Source: Paraburkholderia sp. Ac-20340
Lineage (GTDB): Bacteria > Pseudomonadota > Gammaproteobacteria > Burkholderiales > Burkholderiaceae
Assembly (NCBI RefSeq): GCF_017104965.1
Contig: NZ_JAAGPR010000002.1
Span: 310,001 to 374,000, forward strand
Length of the DNA: 64,000 bases
Reading direction: 5' to 3'
The translations under genes and the position numbers were made by a program. Positions 35,686 through 45,408 of the stretch are shown piece by piece. Below the pieces are notes generated by a model. It was not told the DNA's origin, ran no database searches, and saw only the letters and a program-made list of their open reading frames with translations. The stretch's first letter is position 1. The number at the start of each line of letters is the position of its first letter.

Positions 35686-36579
35686 TCAGCGCTTGTTCGC
35701 CTGATGCGCGAGCGTGCGCAGCACATACGCCGCCGCCGCGAAACCAAAGCTCGCGGTCACGCACACGCTCGAACCGAAGCCCGCGCAGTTCAGCCCCACC
35801 GGCCCTTGATGCCCCGGCGAAGTCGCCACGTGTTCGGCTTCGCTATCGACATCGCACACCGCCGCTTCCGGGTAAATCAGCGGCTCGTCCGAATACACCG
35901 CGCTCACCTTGAAGCGCGCCTTCGGGCCGCGCGGGAAACCGTGCAGCTTGCGCAACTGCCCGCGCACCTTGGACAGCAGCGGGTCCTGAATCGTCAGCGC
36001 GAGATCGTCGATACGGATGCGCGTCGGGTCCAGCTGGCCGCCCGCGCCGCCCACGGCGATCAGCGGCACGCGATGCTCGACGCACCACGCGATCAGCGCC
36101 GTCTTGGTGCGCACGCTATCGATCGCGTCCACCACGTAGTCGAAACCGCCGCCCAGCAGCGCGTCGAAATTCGACGGCTCGACGAAATCCTCCACCAGCC
36201 GCACGTCGCATTCCGGGTTGATCAGCTTGATGCGCTCGGCCATCGCCTCGACCTTCGGCTTGCCGTAGTTACCGTCGAGCGCGTGAATCTGGCGATTGGT
36301 GTTGCTCTCGGCGACATTGTCGAGATCGATCAGCGTCAGCGTGCCGATCGCGCTGCGCGCGAGCGCCTCCGCGACCCACGAGCCCACGCCGCCGATGCCG
36401 ATCACGGCAACGTGCGCGCGCTCGAACGCTTCGAGCGCGGGTGCGCCGTAAAGCCGCGCCACGCCGCCGAAGCGGCGCGCCCGGTCGGCAACATCGGCCG
36501 CGCCTGGCGCGGTAAGATCGGCGGAATCGGCCGCAGGTGGGAACGTGGTGGCCGAAGCGGAAAGCGGTGTACTGGACAT
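35686..36579 (-). CDS. tcdA: tRNA threonylcarbamoyladenosine dehydratase
   Basis: E1-like (ThiF fold) ATP enzyme that cyclises t6A37 to ct6A37 in tRNA. About 297 residues. The nucleotide motif GIGGVGSWVAEAL and the Asp of LIDLDNVAESNTNRQ are clear, and the tail has the GFGSSVCVTASFG typical of CsdL/TcdA. The start at 36579 is the likely one. The first 40 residues are low complexity. tsaE, the ATPase for t6A itself, is 5 kb away. Confidence 0.93.
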   Translation of the reverse strand: MSSTPLSASATTFPPAADSADLTAPGAADVADRARRFGGVARLYGAPALEAFERAHVAVIGIGGVGSWVAEALARSAIGTLTLIDLDNVAESNTNRQIHALDGNYGKPKVEAMAERIKLINPECDVRLVEDFVEPSNFDALLGGGFDYVVDAIDSVRTKTALIAWCVEHRVPLIAVGGAGGQLDPTRIRIDDLALTIQDPLLSKVRGQLRKLHGFPRGPKARFKVSAVYSDEPLIYPEAAVCDVDSEAEHVATSPGHQGPVGLNCAGFGSSVCVTASFGFAAAAYVLRTLAHQANKR

Positions 36580-36773
36580 GACGGTAGCAAATCGAAAGCG
36601 GACCGATCGCACGACTGTCACGGCCCTGGCAAGACCCGTATTTTGCCTGATCGCGCCTCATCGAGCTTGCCCTTGCCTCGCCGGTCTCCTGCCGGCCTGC
36701 GCGGCGGGCCGCTCGCGGCATCCGGCCCTGCATTCTGGTTATACTTGTCCGCATTGAAGCGTCTGCATAAAAA

Positions 36774-37421
36774 ATGACCTCCCTCGCCGATCTCCGCAAG
36801 AACTACTCGCTCGGCTCGCTCGATGCCGCCGACGTCGATGCCGATCCGATCCGCCAGTTCCAGGCCTGGTTCGCCCAGGCGCTCGACGCGCAATTGCCCG
36901 AACCCAATGCGATGACCGTCGCGACCGTCGACGCCGAAGGCCGTCCGGCCGCGCGCATCCTGCTGATCAAGGGCGTGGACGAGCGCGGCTTCGTGTTCTT
37001 CACCAATTACGACAGCCGCAAGGGCCACGAACTCACGGCCAATCCGAACGCCGCGCTGCTGTTCCACTGGGTCGAACTCGAGCGTCAGGTGCGCATCGAA
37101 GGACGCGTCGAGAAAACCAGCGCAGCGGAAAGCGATGCTTACTACCAGTCGCGCCCGCTCGGTTCGCGCATTGGCGCGTGGGCCTCGGAGCAAAGCGCGG
37201 TGATTCAGGACCGGGCGCAACTCGAAGCGCGCGAGCGCGAAATCAGCGCACAGTACGGCGATGCGCCGCCGCGTCCGCCGCACTGGGGCGGCTATCGCCT
37301 CGTGCCTACGGCCATCGAATTCTGGCAAGGCCGGCCGTCGCGGCTGCATGACCGTATCCGCTACACGCGCGATAGCGCGCAGGCAGACGCCGCGTGGCGC
37401 ATCGAACGGCTCGCGCCCTGA
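36774..37421 (+). CDS. pdxH: Pyridoxamine 5'-phosphate oxidase
   Basis: FMN enzyme that oxidises pyridoxine or pyridoxamine phosphate to PLP. 215 residues, normal length. Family motifs are [21 protein letters not shown] (FMN-binding strand pair), [24 protein letters not shown] and the C-terminal WGGYRLVP ... RLAP. Single gene. 37422-37715 downstream holds nothing recognisable. Confidence 0.96.
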   Translation: MTSLADLRKNYSLGSLDAADVDADPIRQFQAWFAQALDAQLPEPNAMTVATVDAEGRPAARILLIKGVDERGFVFFTNYDSRKGHELTANPNAALLFHWVELERQVRIEGRVEKTSAAESDAYYQSRPLGSRIGAWASEQSAVIQDRAQLEAREREISAQYGDAPPRPPHWGGYRLVPTAIEFWQGRPSRLHDRIRYTRDSAQADAAWRIERLAP

Positions 37422-37715
37422 GTGCATCGGCAGGACAGCGGCGCGCGCCCATCCGTGCGCGTCGCTGAGTCTCGAGTTTCACCCGCAAGCGATCGCCTTA
37501 ATGCCGTAATGCCGTAACGCCGCATCATCTGCAACACCCGCATCACCCGATACAAGCGCGCCATCGCCCACTGGACGCCGGCGCCGCGTCAGTCAGTTTT
37601 GCCTCGTAGCACGCATTGCCTACTGCTTTTGTCTTTCGGCTGGAAACGCGCGATCACGTCCGATCGCCCCTCACCGGCCGCAAACAACCCGCTTGGGACG
37701 ACAGGAGAAAAACGC

Positions 37716-38930
37716 ATGTTCTGGGAGAAAAAACTCGCACAGTGGGTCGACGATGTGCGCACCAAGGCCAATCTGCCCGCACGGCTCGTGCTCTGGAGCG
37801 GCCAGCAATACGACTTCGGCCACTTCGCCGCGCCGCAGGTCACGCTGAAGGTCAACACGATATCGGCGCTGCCGCTGCTGCTCGAACCGAGCCTCGACAA
37901 TCTCGGCGAGGCCTACGTGAAGGGCAAGATCGATATCGAAGGCAAGGTCGCCGATATCATCAACATCGGCTATTCGCTTGCCCGCAATACGGTCACGAGC
38001 GCCAGCAAGCTCGCGCGCATGCGCCGCTACTTCACGCACTCGAAGAGCACCGATAAAAAAGCCATCCAGTATCACTACGACGTCTCGAACGAGTTCTACA
38101 AGCTCTGGCTCGACGAGAACATGGTCTATTCGTGCGCGTATTTCGAGAACGGCGATGAAGATCTCGCTACCGCGCAGATCAAGAAGATCGACCACATCCT
38201 CACCAAGATCCAGCTGCAGGAAGGTCAGACGCTGCTCGATATCGGCTGCGGCTGGGGCGCGCTGGTGCTGCGCGCAGCGCAGAAGTTCGGCGCGCGCTGC
38301 GTGGGCGTGACGCTCTCGCAGAACCAGTTCGATCTCGCCACCGAACGCGTGAAGGCGGCCGGGCTCGGCGATCGCATCGAGATCCGTCTGCAGGATTATC
38401 GCGACATTCAGGGCCAGTTCGACCGCATCACCAGCGTGGGCATGTTCGAGCACGTCGGGCGCAAGAATCTGCCGGGCTACTTCACGAAAGTGCGCGAACT
38501 GCTCGCCGACGATGGCATCGCCATGAATCACGGCATCACCTCGAGCGACGCGGAAAGCGGCGAGACGGCGCTCGGCGGCGGCGAGTTCATCGACCGTTAC
38601 GTGTTCCCGGACGGCGAGCTGCCGCATATCAGCCTCGCGCTCGAAGCGGCGCAGCGCGGCGGGCTGGAAGCGGTTGACGTGGAGAGCCTGCGCCGTCACT
38701 ATGCGCACACGCTCGACCTGTGGGCCGATAACTTCGAGGCGCGCGCCGAGGAAGCGAAACAACTCGTCGATGACGAGAAATTCCGCATCTGGCGCGTGTA
38801 TCTGGCGGGCTGCGCCTACGCGTTCGAGCACGACGACGTGTCGATCTATCAGATCGTCTGCCGCAAGGCCGGCCGCAGCGCGGCGACGCTGCCGTGGTCG
38901 CGCCGCTATATCTACGAGAAGCCGCTCTGA
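37716..38930 (+). CDS. cfa: Cyclopropane-fatty-acyl-phospholipid synthase family methyltransferase
   Basis: SAM-dependent enzyme that adds a methylene bridge to unsaturated acyl chains of membrane lipids. 404 residues (E. coli Cfa 382). The family motif YHYDVSNEFYKLWLDENMVY and the SAM site LLDIGCGWGALVL near 175 are present, with VTLSQNQFD and EHVGRKN after it. AGGAG lies upstream of the ATG at 37716. It might be one of several Cfa paralogues usual in these genomes, so the symbol is provisional. Confidence 0.88.
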   Translation: MFWEKKLAQWVDDVRTKANLPARLVLWSGQQYDFGHFAAPQVTLKVNTISALPLLLEPSLDNLGEAYVKGKIDIEGKVADIINIGYSLARNTVTSASKLARMRRYFTHSKSTDKKAIQYHYDVSNEFYKLWLDENMVYSCAYFENGDEDLATAQIKKIDHILTKIQLQEGQTLLDIGCGWGALVLRAAQKFGARCVGVTLSQNQFDLATERVKAAGLGDRIEIRLQDYRDIQGQFDRITSVGMFEHVGRKNLPGYFTKVRELLADDGIAMNHGITSSDAESGETALGGGEFIDRYVFPDGELPHISLALEAAQRGGLEAVDVESLRRHYAHTLDLWADNFEARAEEAKQLVDDEKFRIWRVYLAGCAYAFEHDDVSIYQIVCRKAGRSAATLPWSRRYIYEKPL

Positions 38931-38998
38931 TGCGCCGGTGCGAGTGAGGCGGGCGGCTTTTTTCACCGACCGCCCTCGCTCGCCACCTTGAAACCTGC

Positions 38999-40291
38999 AT
39001 GAACGAACGCGACGACGGCCTTTTTGGGGCGCTGGATCAGGATGGACCGACATCGGCGCCTCAAGGCGGCGGTGATGCGCGCGGCTCGCGTGGCGCGCCT
39101 CGCACGCGGCGCAGCGCCAGCGCCGAACGCCCTGCCGAAACCCAGACCGATCTGTTCGGCTTCGTGCCGCCCGAGCCGCCACCAAAGCGTGCGGCGCGCG
39201 TTTCGTCGGTCGATGCCGATGCCGAAGCAAAGCCGCCCCGCCCCACCGACGCCCCCGAAAAACCCAAACGCCGCGCGCGCGGCGTGCTGCCCGCCGAGCC
39301 CACGCCGGACGTGCTGGACGTGGCCGCCGCTCTGCCCGCGAGCGTGCGTCTGGGCACATCGTCGTGGTCGTTTCCGGGCTGGAACGGCATCGTCTACGGC
39401 GACGATTACAGCAACTCGAAGCTCGCGCGCGACGGCCTCGCGGCCTACGGCGCGCATCCGCTGCTGCGCTCGGTGAGCATCGACCGCTCGTTCTACGCGC
39501 CGCTCACCGTCACCGACTACCTGCGTTACGCGCAGCAGGTGCCGGATCACTTCCGCTTTATCGTCAAGGCGCCCGCGCTCGTCACCGATGCGAGCGTGCG
39601 CGGCGATCGCGGCGAGCCGGTCGCGGCGAACCCGTGCTTTCTGAGCGCCGAAATCGCCGCGCGCGATTTCATCGAGCCTTGCCTCGCCGGTCTGGGCGCG
39701 AAAGCGGGTGCGCTGGTGTTCCAGTTCCCGCCGCTGCCCGATCAACTGCTCGCCGATCCCACCGTGTTCGTCGAGCGTCTGGGCGCCTTTCTCGCCGCGC
39801 TGCCGCCTTTGCCCGCACCCGCCGAAGACGCCGCGCCGGGCGACGCGACCTGCTACGCCGTCGAGATCCGCGACGGCATTCTGCTGACGCCGCGTTTCGT
39901 GCGCATGCTGCGCGCGGCGGGCGTGCGCTACTGCGTCGGGCTGCACGCGCGCATGCCGGACCCGCTGCGCCAGGCGGCCGCGCTCGCGCTGATGGACGGC
40001 GAAGCGCCCGCCGGGCCGCTGATCGTGCGCTGGAGCCTGCATAGCGGCTTCAAGTACGAACAGGCGAAAGCGCGCTACGAACCGTTCGACAAGCTCGTCG
40101 ACGAAGATCCGCACACGCGCGACGCGCTCGCCGAACTGGCCGCGCGCTATGCGATCGCGGGCCAGCCGGTGCTGATCACGACCAACAACAAGGCGGAAGG
40201 ATCGGCGCCGCTGACGTGCCAGAAGCTCGGCCAGGCGATCGGCGAGGAAATGGCGCGATTGCGTTCAGAATCCGGCGAATCGGCGCCATAA
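38999..40291 (+). CDS. DUF72 domain protein with disordered N-terminus
   Basis: 430 residues. DUF72 (a TIM-barrel-like family of unknown function, E. coli YecE type) spans about 120-420: VRLGTSSWSFPGWNG at its start, FRFIVKAPA, and LITTNNKAEGSAPLT at its end. The first 110 residues are Pro/Ala/Arg-rich and look unstructured. The ATG at 38999 follows cfa by 68 bases on the same strand, so cotranscription is possible. Confidence 0.88.
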   Translation: MNERDDGLFGALDQDGPTSAPQGGGDARGSRGAPRTRRSASAERPAETQTDLFGFVPPEPPPKRAARVSSVDADAEAKPPRPTDAPEKPKRRARGVLPAEPTPDVLDVAAALPASVRLGTSSWSFPGWNGIVYGDDYSNSKLARDGLAAYGAHPLLRSVSIDRSFYAPLTVTDYLRYAQQVPDHFRFIVKAPALVTDASVRGDRGEPVAANPCFLSAEIAARDFIEPCLAGLGAKAGALVFQFPPLPDQLLADPTVFVERLGAFLAALPPLPAPAEDAAPGDATCYAVEIRDGILLTPRFVRMLRAAGVRYCVGLHARMPDPLRQAAALALMDGEAPAGPLIVRWSLHSGFKYEQAKARYEPFDKLVDEDPHTRDALAELAARYAIAGQPVLITTNNKAEGSAPLTCQKLGQAIGEEMARLRSESGESAP

Positions 40292-40334
40292 AAAGCGGCG
40301 GGCGCGGTCCGAAACCTCGAACCGCGCCCGCCGC
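40290..40334 (-). terminator. Terminator of msrA
   Basis: Perfect 14-base stem GCGGCGGGCGCGGT / ACCGCGCCCGCCGC at 40295-40308 and 40321-40334. On the minus strand it is followed by five T residues that overlap the DUF72 stop codon. Between convergent genes. Confidence 0.85.
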
Positions 40335-40390
40335 CGCGAACTACCCGAATTGATCGACGCGTTTGCTCAACGTGTCTTAGCTACGCGCGC

Positions 40391-40936
40391 TCAAGCCTTG
40401 AGCCGATGCGCGAACTTCTGCCGGAACTTCGCCACCTTCGGCGCCACCACGAACGCGCAATAACCCTGATCCGGATGCTGCGCGAAGTAGTTCTGGTGAT
40501 ACGCCTCGGCCGGGAAGTAGTTGCCGTCGAGCGGCAGCACCTGCGTGACGATCTTGCCGTCGTAGATGCCTTCGGCCGCCAGTTCGCGGATTGCCTGCCC
40601 GGCGATCTCCGCCTGTTGCGGCGAGTGCGTGAAGATCGCCGAGCGATACTGCGTGCCGACGTCGTTGCCCTGGCGGTTCAACTGGGTCGGATCGTGGATC
40701 GCAAAGAAAATGTCGAGAATCTCGCGATAGCTGATCTTCGCGGGATCGAAATCGACCTTCACGACTTCCGCGTGGCCCGTGGCGCCGTCGCAGACCTGCT
40801 CGTAGGTCGGATTGACGGTCTGGCCGCCCGCATAGCCCGATTCCACCGCTTCCACGCCGTCCACGCGCAGATAGACCGCTTCGAGACACCAGAAACATCC
40901 GCCGCCCAGGGTGGCCGTTTCGATCGTCTGACTCAT
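40391..40936 (-). CDS. msrA: Peptide-methionine (S)-S-oxide reductase
   Basis: Repairs methionine S-sulfoxide in proteins. 181 residues. GGGCFWC places the catalytic cysteine at Cys14. QTVNPTYEQVCDGATGHAEV and the substrate loop are typical. AAGGAGAG lies ahead of the ATG at 40936; an in-frame TTG six bases upstream is not needed. Single gene. Confidence 0.96.
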   Translation of the reverse strand: MSQTIETATLGGGCFWCLEAVYLRVDGVEAVESGYAGGQTVNPTYEQVCDGATGHAEVVKVDFDPAKISYREILDIFFAIHDPTQLNRQGNDVGTQYRSAIFTHSPQQAEIAGQAIRELAAEGIYDGKIVTQVLPLDGNYFPAEAYHQNYFAQHPDQGYCAFVVAPKVAKFRQKFAHRLKA

Positions 40937-41141
40937 GCTCAACTCTCCTTTGATGAGGGCGGGCGCGCCACGCGCAATACGCGGTAACCGCTGCGCGAGT
41001 GGGTCTATACACCCAGTCGCCCGCTGCTTTTGGCTAAAATTGGGGCAATTCGCCGAAATTCCACATGACGTTCATTCCGACTTCCGCTCCGCGCGCCGGC
41101 TTCGTGCCCGCTGCGCCCGTCCTGCCCCAAGGCGCGCCGCG

Positions 41142-41654
41142 ATGACCCGCCGCGCCAGCCCGCCCAACTTCGACGTCGCTGCGTTTCGCCGCGCGCTCGG
41201 CCAGTTCGCGACCGGCGTAACGGTCATTACGACCCGTGCGCCCGACGGCCAGCTCATCGGCATTACCGCGAGTTCGTTCAACTCGGTGTCGCTCGATCCG
41301 CCGCTGGTGCTCTGGAGCCTGGCGACGCGTTCGGCGTCGATGCCCGTGTTCCGCAGCAACAGCCATTATGTGGTGAATGTGCTCGCGGCGTCGCAGCTCG
41401 ACCTCTGCAAGCGCTTCGCCACCGTGAAGGGCGACCGTTTCGAAGGCGTCTCGCACGCGGCCGGCGACTCGGGCATGCCGGTGCTGGACGGTGCAATCGC
41501 GTGGTTCGAGTGCCATAACCGCAGCCGCTACGACGAAGGCGATCACGTCATCTTCGTCGGCGAAGTGGAGCGCTGCGGCGTGCGCGAGGATCTCGATCAG
41601 GCCTCGCCGCTGGTATTCCACGGCGGCGGCTTTCATCAGATCGAGCCGCTCTAG
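41142..41654 (+). CDS. Flavin reductase family protein
   Basis: 170 residues of the HpaC-like split-barrel FMN-binding family. It has ALGQFATGVTVITTRA at the start, GITASSFNSVSLDPPLVLW in the flavin site, and an H-C-G-V-R-type region near the end. Such proteins supply reduced flavin to monooxygenases, but no partner gene is adjacent. The ATG at 41142 was chosen by homology; the open frame upstream to 40935 is not family-like and overlaps msrA. Confidence 0.88.
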   Translation: MTRRASPPNFDVAAFRRALGQFATGVTVITTRAPDGQLIGITASSFNSVSLDPPLVLWSLATRSASMPVFRSNSHYVVNVLAASQLDLCKRFATVKGDRFEGVSHAAGDSGMPVLDGAIAWFECHNRSRYDEGDHVIFVGEVERCGVREDLDQASPLVFHGGGFHQIEPL

Positions 41655-41673
41655 GCCGAAGACAGCAGCACCG

Positions 41674-41707
41674 AAAGCCCGGCCCATGCGCCGGGCTTTG
41701 CGTTTTT
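41674..41707 (+). terminator. Terminator of the flavin reductase gene
   Basis: AAAGCCCGGC-ccatgc-GCCGGGCTTT, 10 pairs, followed by GCG and five T residues. Starts 20 bases after the stop, between convergent genes. Confidence 0.8.
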
Positions 41708-41738
41708 GCGCGTCGGCTCAGCACACATCAGAACCCAT

Positions 41739-42242
41739 TCAAGGCGCTTTCGGCTCGCCGCGCTGCGCGATCAGCTCGACGGGCACGCCCGCGTCCAGCT
41801 TGAGCGTCGTGAGCACGATGTTCGAGCGGATATCCATCACGCCCGGCGCCTTGTAGAGCTTGTTGAGCACGAAATCCGAGTAGTGCTTGAGGTTGTGCGC
41901 CAGCACGCGCAGCAGATAGTGCGTTTCCCCCGTCACCACGTAGGCGCCCACCACCTCGGGCCAGTCGCGCAGCGCCGTGACAAAGCGCTCGTGCCAGCTT
42001 TCCTGGTCGTTGCGCATCGACACCTGGACGAAGGCTTCCATCTCGAAACCGAGAATCTCCCGGTTCAGACTGGCGCGGTAGCGCTCGACCACGCCCTGCT
42101 CTTCCAGCAGGCGCAGCCGCCGCAGACACGCGGACGGCGACAGTGAAATACGTTCGGCCAGATCGAGGTTACTGATACGGCCCTCGTTCTGCAGCACGGA
42201 AAGAATCCGGCAATCGGTGGCGTCGAGCGAGATAGCGTTCAT
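41739..42242 (-). CDS. kynR: Lrp/AsnC-family regulator, probable KynR
   Basis: 167 residues. Helix-turn-helix at 1-60 (LDATDCRILSVLQNEGRISN, then SPSACLRRLRLLEEQG) and a RAM ligand-binding domain from about 70. It is divergent from kynBUA across 131 bases, the same layout as KynR in Pseudomonas aeruginosa, where the regulator responds to kynurenine and activates the operon (family knowledge). GGGGA precedes the ATG. Symbol assigned by context. Confidence 0.88.
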   Translation of the reverse strand: MNAISLDATDCRILSVLQNEGRISNLDLAERISLSPSACLRRLRLLEEQGVVERYRASLNREILGFEMEAFVQVSMRNDQESWHERFVTALRDWPEVVGAYVVTGETHYLLRVLAHNLKHYSDFVLNKLYKAPGVMDIRSNIVLTTLKLDAGVPVELIAQRGEPKAP

Positions 42243-42305
42243 ATTTGGTCCCCTTTCCCGTCTTGTAACAAATTATGTGCCAAGAACTGTAGCGTAAGAC
42301 GTTTT

Positions 42306-42328
42306 TTTCGCAAGCACATTTCGCAAGC
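42306..42328. promoter_or_regulatory. Direct repeat in the kynR-kynB control region
   Basis: TTTCGCAAGC occurs twice, at 42306-42315 and 42319-42328, with a 13-base period. Lrp/AsnC regulators often bind repeated or phased sites, so these are candidate KynR elements or flank the kynB promoter. Confidence 0.4.
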
Positions 42329-42373
42329 GGTTGCCTATCATTCGAACAACACGCGGACAACCCTGTCATCAAG

Positions 42374-43006
42374 ATGAAAAACCTTTGGGATATCTCCCCG
42401 CCGATCCACCCCGCCACGCCCGTCTGGCCGGGCGACACGACCGTCAACGTCGAGCGCGTCTGGCGCATAGAAGCCGGCTCGCCGGTCAATGTGGCGCGCG
42501 TGACGCTCTCGCCGCACACCGGCGCGCACACCGACGCGCCGCTGCACTACGACGCCGAAGGCGCACCGATCGGCGAAGTGCCGCTCGACGTGTATATCGG
42601 CGCGTGCCGTGTCATTCATTGCATGGGCGCCGCGCCGCTCGTGCTGCCCGAACACGTGGAAGGCGCGCTCGATAACCTGCCGCCGCGCGTGTTGCTGCGC
42701 ACGTACGCAAAGGCGCCGCAGGACCGCTGGGACAGCGCGTTCTGTGCCGTCGCGCCCGAAACCGTCGATCTGCTGGCGGCGCGCGGTGCGCGTCTGATCG
42801 GTATCGATACGCCTTCGCTCGACCCGCAGGAATCGAAGACGATGGACTCGCATCACCGCATCCGCGCGCATCGCATGGCGATTCTCGAAGGCATCGTGCT
42901 CGATGACATCGAGGCCGGCGACTACGAGCTGATCGCGCTGCCGCTGAAGTTCGCGACGCTCGACGCCAGCCCCGTGCGCGCCGTGTTGCGCGCGTTGCCC
43001 GCATAA
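42374..43006 (+). CDS. kynB: Kynurenine formamidase
   Basis: Hydrolyses N-formylkynurenine to kynurenine. 210 residues, bacterial KynB (metal-dependent cyclase-like) type. The metal motif H-x-G-x-H-x-D-x-P-x-H is at His48, His52, Asp54 and His58. [13 protein letters not shown] is another family signature. First gene of kynBUA. The ATG at 42374 is a good family start, with a weak ribosome binding site. Confidence 0.96.
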   Translation: MKNLWDISPPIHPATPVWPGDTTVNVERVWRIEAGSPVNVARVTLSPHTGAHTDAPLHYDAEGAPIGEVPLDVYIGACRVIHCMGAAPLVLPEHVEGALDNLPPRVLLRTYAKAPQDRWDSAFCAVAPETVDLLAARGARLIGIDTPSLDPQESKTMDSHHRIRAHRMAILEGIVLDDIEAGDYELIALPLKFATLDASPVRAVLRALPA

Positions 43007-43072
43007 AACGCACTGAAAGAAAACCGGTTGCCCCGCAATCGCCCACAGACACCTACACGATTCGCCATCGAT

Positions 43073-44323
43073 ATGAACGACCGTAACGAAGCCCTGGCCG
43101 CCGACAGCGCCGACCCGCTCGCGGCTCTGCGCGAGCAATTCACGCTCGCCCCCGAAACCATCTACCTCGACGGCAACTCGCTGGGCGTGCCGCCGAGCGC
43201 CAGCGCCGCGCGCGCCCAGGCCGTGATCGGCGGCGAATGGGGCGAAGGCCTGATCCGCAGCTGGAACACCGCCGACTGGTTCGCGCTGCCGCGTCGTCTG
43301 GGCAACAAGCTCGCCCCGCTGATCGGCGCGGCCGAAAACGAAGTGGTGGTCACCGACACCATTTCGATCAACCTCTTCAAGGCGCTGTCCGCCGCGCTGC
43401 GCGTGCAGAACGAGCGCGACCCGAAGCGCCGCGTGATCGTCTCCGAGCGCTCGAACTTTCCGAGCGATCTGTACATCGCGCAAGGGCTGATCGAGCAGCT
43501 CGATCGCGGCTACGAGCTGCGTCTCGTGGACGATCCGTCCGAGCTGCCCGCCGCGATCCGCGACGACGTGGCCGTGGCGATGATCACGCACGTGAACTAT
43601 CGCACCGGCGAGATGCACGACATGCGCGCGCTCACCGAACACATCCACGCACAAGGCGCGCTGGCGCTGTGGGATCTCGCGCATTCGGCGGGCGCGGTGC
43701 CGGTCGACCTGAACGGCGTGAACGCCGACTACGCCGTGGGTTGCACGTACAAATACCTGAACGGCGGCCCCGGTTCGCCGGGCTTCGTGTGGGTGCCCAA
43801 GCGCAACCAGAACAGCTTTTCGCAGCCGCTGTCGGGCTGGTGGGGCCACAAGTCGCCGTTCGAAATGAACCCGACCTATCGCCCGGACGACGGCATCGGC
43901 CGCTATCTGTGCGGCACCCAGCCGATCGTGTCGATGGCGCTCATCGAATGCGGTCTCGACGTGTTCCTGCAAACCGATATGCAGGCGATCCGCGCCAAGT
44001 CGCTCGCGCTCACCGATCTCTTCATCGAACTGGTGGAAACGCGTTGCGCCGGCCTCGATCTGACGCTCGTCACGCCGCGCGAACACGCGCAGCGCGGCTC
44101 GCATGTGAGCTTCGAGCATCCGCACGGTTACGAGGTGATGCAGGCGCTGATCGCGCGCGGCGTGATCGGCGATTATCGCGAGCCGCGCGTGCTGCGCTTT
44201 GGCTTCACGCCGCTCTATGTGCGTTACGTCGATGTCTGGGACGCCGTCGAAACGCTGCGCGATGTGCTCGCGACCGAATACTGGCGCAAGCCCGAATTCG
44301 CTGCGCGCGGCGCGGTGACCTGA
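43073..44323 (+). CDS. kynU: Kynureninase
   Basis: PLP enzyme that splits kynurenine to anthranilate and alanine. 416 residues. [11 protein letters not shown] near the start, [14 protein letters not shown] (aspartate to the PLP pyridine), and [16 protein letters not shown] with the PLP lysine are all present. The ATG at 43073 is 66 bases after kynB. The 10-base gap to kynA indicates tight coupling. Confidence 0.96.
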   Translation: MNDRNEALAADSADPLAALREQFTLAPETIYLDGNSLGVPPSASAARAQAVIGGEWGEGLIRSWNTADWFALPRRLGNKLAPLIGAAENEVVVTDTISINLFKALSAALRVQNERDPKRRVIVSERSNFPSDLYIAQGLIEQLDRGYELRLVDDPSELPAAIRDDVAVAMITHVNYRTGEMHDMRALTEHIHAQGALALWDLAHSAGAVPVDLNGVNADYAVGCTYKYLNGGPGSPGFVWVPKRNQNSFSQPLSGWWGHKSPFEMNPTYRPDDGIGRYLCGTQPIVSMALIECGLDVFLQTDMQAIRAKSLALTDLFIELVETRCAGLDLTLVTPREHAQRGSHVSFEHPHGYEVMQALIARGVIGDYREPRVLRFGFTPLYVRYVDVWDAVETLRDVLATEYWRKPEFAARGAVT

Positions 44324-44333
44324 GGAGCGCGCG

Positions 44334-45302
44334 ATGAACGACCATATGCAGATTCCGGGCGTGCCCGAGGACGCGAACACGCCGAACGAAGCGCCGCGCG
44401 GCGGTTGTCCGTTCGGCCATGGTGCTGCGCCGGTGCAAAGCGCCACGCAGCCCTCGGCCGCCGCCGCAGAGGCAGAACAGGGCGAAGGCTGGCACGACGC
44501 GCAGCTCGACTTTTCGAAGTCGATGAGCTACGGCGATTACCTTGGGCTGGATTCAGTGCTCAGTGCGCAGCATCCGCTTTCGCCCGATCACAACGAGATG
44601 CTGTTCATCGTCCAGCATCAGACCAGCGAACTCTGGATGAAGCTCGCGCTGTACGAACTGCGCGCGGCGCTCGCCAACGTGCATCGCGACGCGTTGCCGC
44701 CGGCGTTCAAGCAGCTTGCGCGCGTCTCGCGCATCCTCGAACAACTGGTGCAGGCGTGGAGCGTGCTCTCGACGCTCACGCCTTCGGAATACACGGCGAT
44801 GCGGCCGTATCTGGGCGCTTCGTCGGGCTTCCAGTCGTACCAGTACCGGATGATCGAGTTTCTGCTCGGCAACAAGAACGCGCAGATGCTCAAGCCGCAC
44901 GAGCATCGGCCCGAGATTCATGCGCAGGTGAAGGCGACGCTCGAAGCGCCGTCGTTCTACGACGAAGTGATCCGCCTGCTCGCGCGGCGCGGTTTTGCGA
45001 TCGCGCCGGAACGCCTGACGCGCGACTGGAGCGAGGCGACGGAGCACGACAAGAGCGTCGAGGCCGCGTGGCTGGAGATTTATCGCAATCCCTCGAAGCA
45101 CTGGGATCTGTACGAGATGGCCGAAGAACTCGTCGATCTGGAGGACGCGTTCCGTCAGTGGCGCTTCCGCCACGTGACGACGGTGGAGCGCATCATCGGC
45201 TTCAAGCAGGGCACGGGCGGCACCAATGGCGCGCCGTATCTGCGCAAGATGCTCGATGTGGTGCTGTTCCCGGAGTTGTGGCACGTGCGCACGGTGTTGT
45301 GA
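44334..45302 (+). CDS. kynA: Tryptophan 2,3-dioxygenase
   Basis: Haem enzyme that opens the indole ring of tryptophan to N-formylkynurenine. 322 residues. Core motifs are [43 protein letters not shown] and [19 protein letters not shown] 55-residue Ala/Pro-rich N-terminal extension carries a Cys-Pro pair in [14 protein letters not shown] precedes the ATG. Last gene of kynBUA, which turns tryptophan into anthranilate. Confidence 0.97.
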   Translation: MNDHMQIPGVPEDANTPNEAPRGGCPFGHGAAPVQSATQPSAAAAEAEQGEGWHDAQLDFSKSMSYGDYLGLDSVLSAQHPLSPDHNEMLFIVQHQTSELWMKLALYELRAALANVHRDALPPAFKQLARVSRILEQLVQAWSVLSTLTPSEYTAMRPYLGASSGFQSYQYRMIEFLLGNKNAQMLKPHEHRPEIHAQVKATLEAPSFYDEVIRLLARRGFAIAPERLTRDWSEATEHDKSVEAAWLEIYRNPSKHWDLYEMAEELVDLEDAFRQWRFRHVTTVERIIGFKQGTGGTNGAPYLRKMLDVVLFPELWHVRTVL

Positions 45303-45321
45303 CGCTTTACCGCGCACCATG

Positions 45322-45352
45322 AAAAAAGCCCGCCAGATTGGCGGGCTTTTTT
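45322..45352. terminator. Bidirectional terminator between kynA and purM
   Basis: AAAAAAGCCCGCC-agatt-GGCGGGCTTTTTT, a perfect 13-base inverted repeat with A and T runs on both sides, 19 bases after the kynA stop and 49 bases past the purM stop. Confidence 0.93.
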
Positions 45353-45363
45353 GCGCCAGGACC

Positions 45364-45408
45364 GGGTCGGCTCGGACGGGGTCGGCTCAGACGGGGTCGC
45401 CTTAGACC
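45364..45408. repeat. Three tandem 15-base units at the end of purM
   Basis: GGGTCGGCTCGGACG, GGGTCGGCTCAGACG and GGGTCGCCTTAGACC follow one another without gaps. The third unit contains the purM stop codon (45402-45404, minus strand); the other two are noncoding and lie just before the terminator. Confidence 0.8.

Noticed and set aside
42338..44446. 702-codon minus-strand frame opposite kynB and kynU
   Set aside because: Antisense shadow of two well-supported enzymes.
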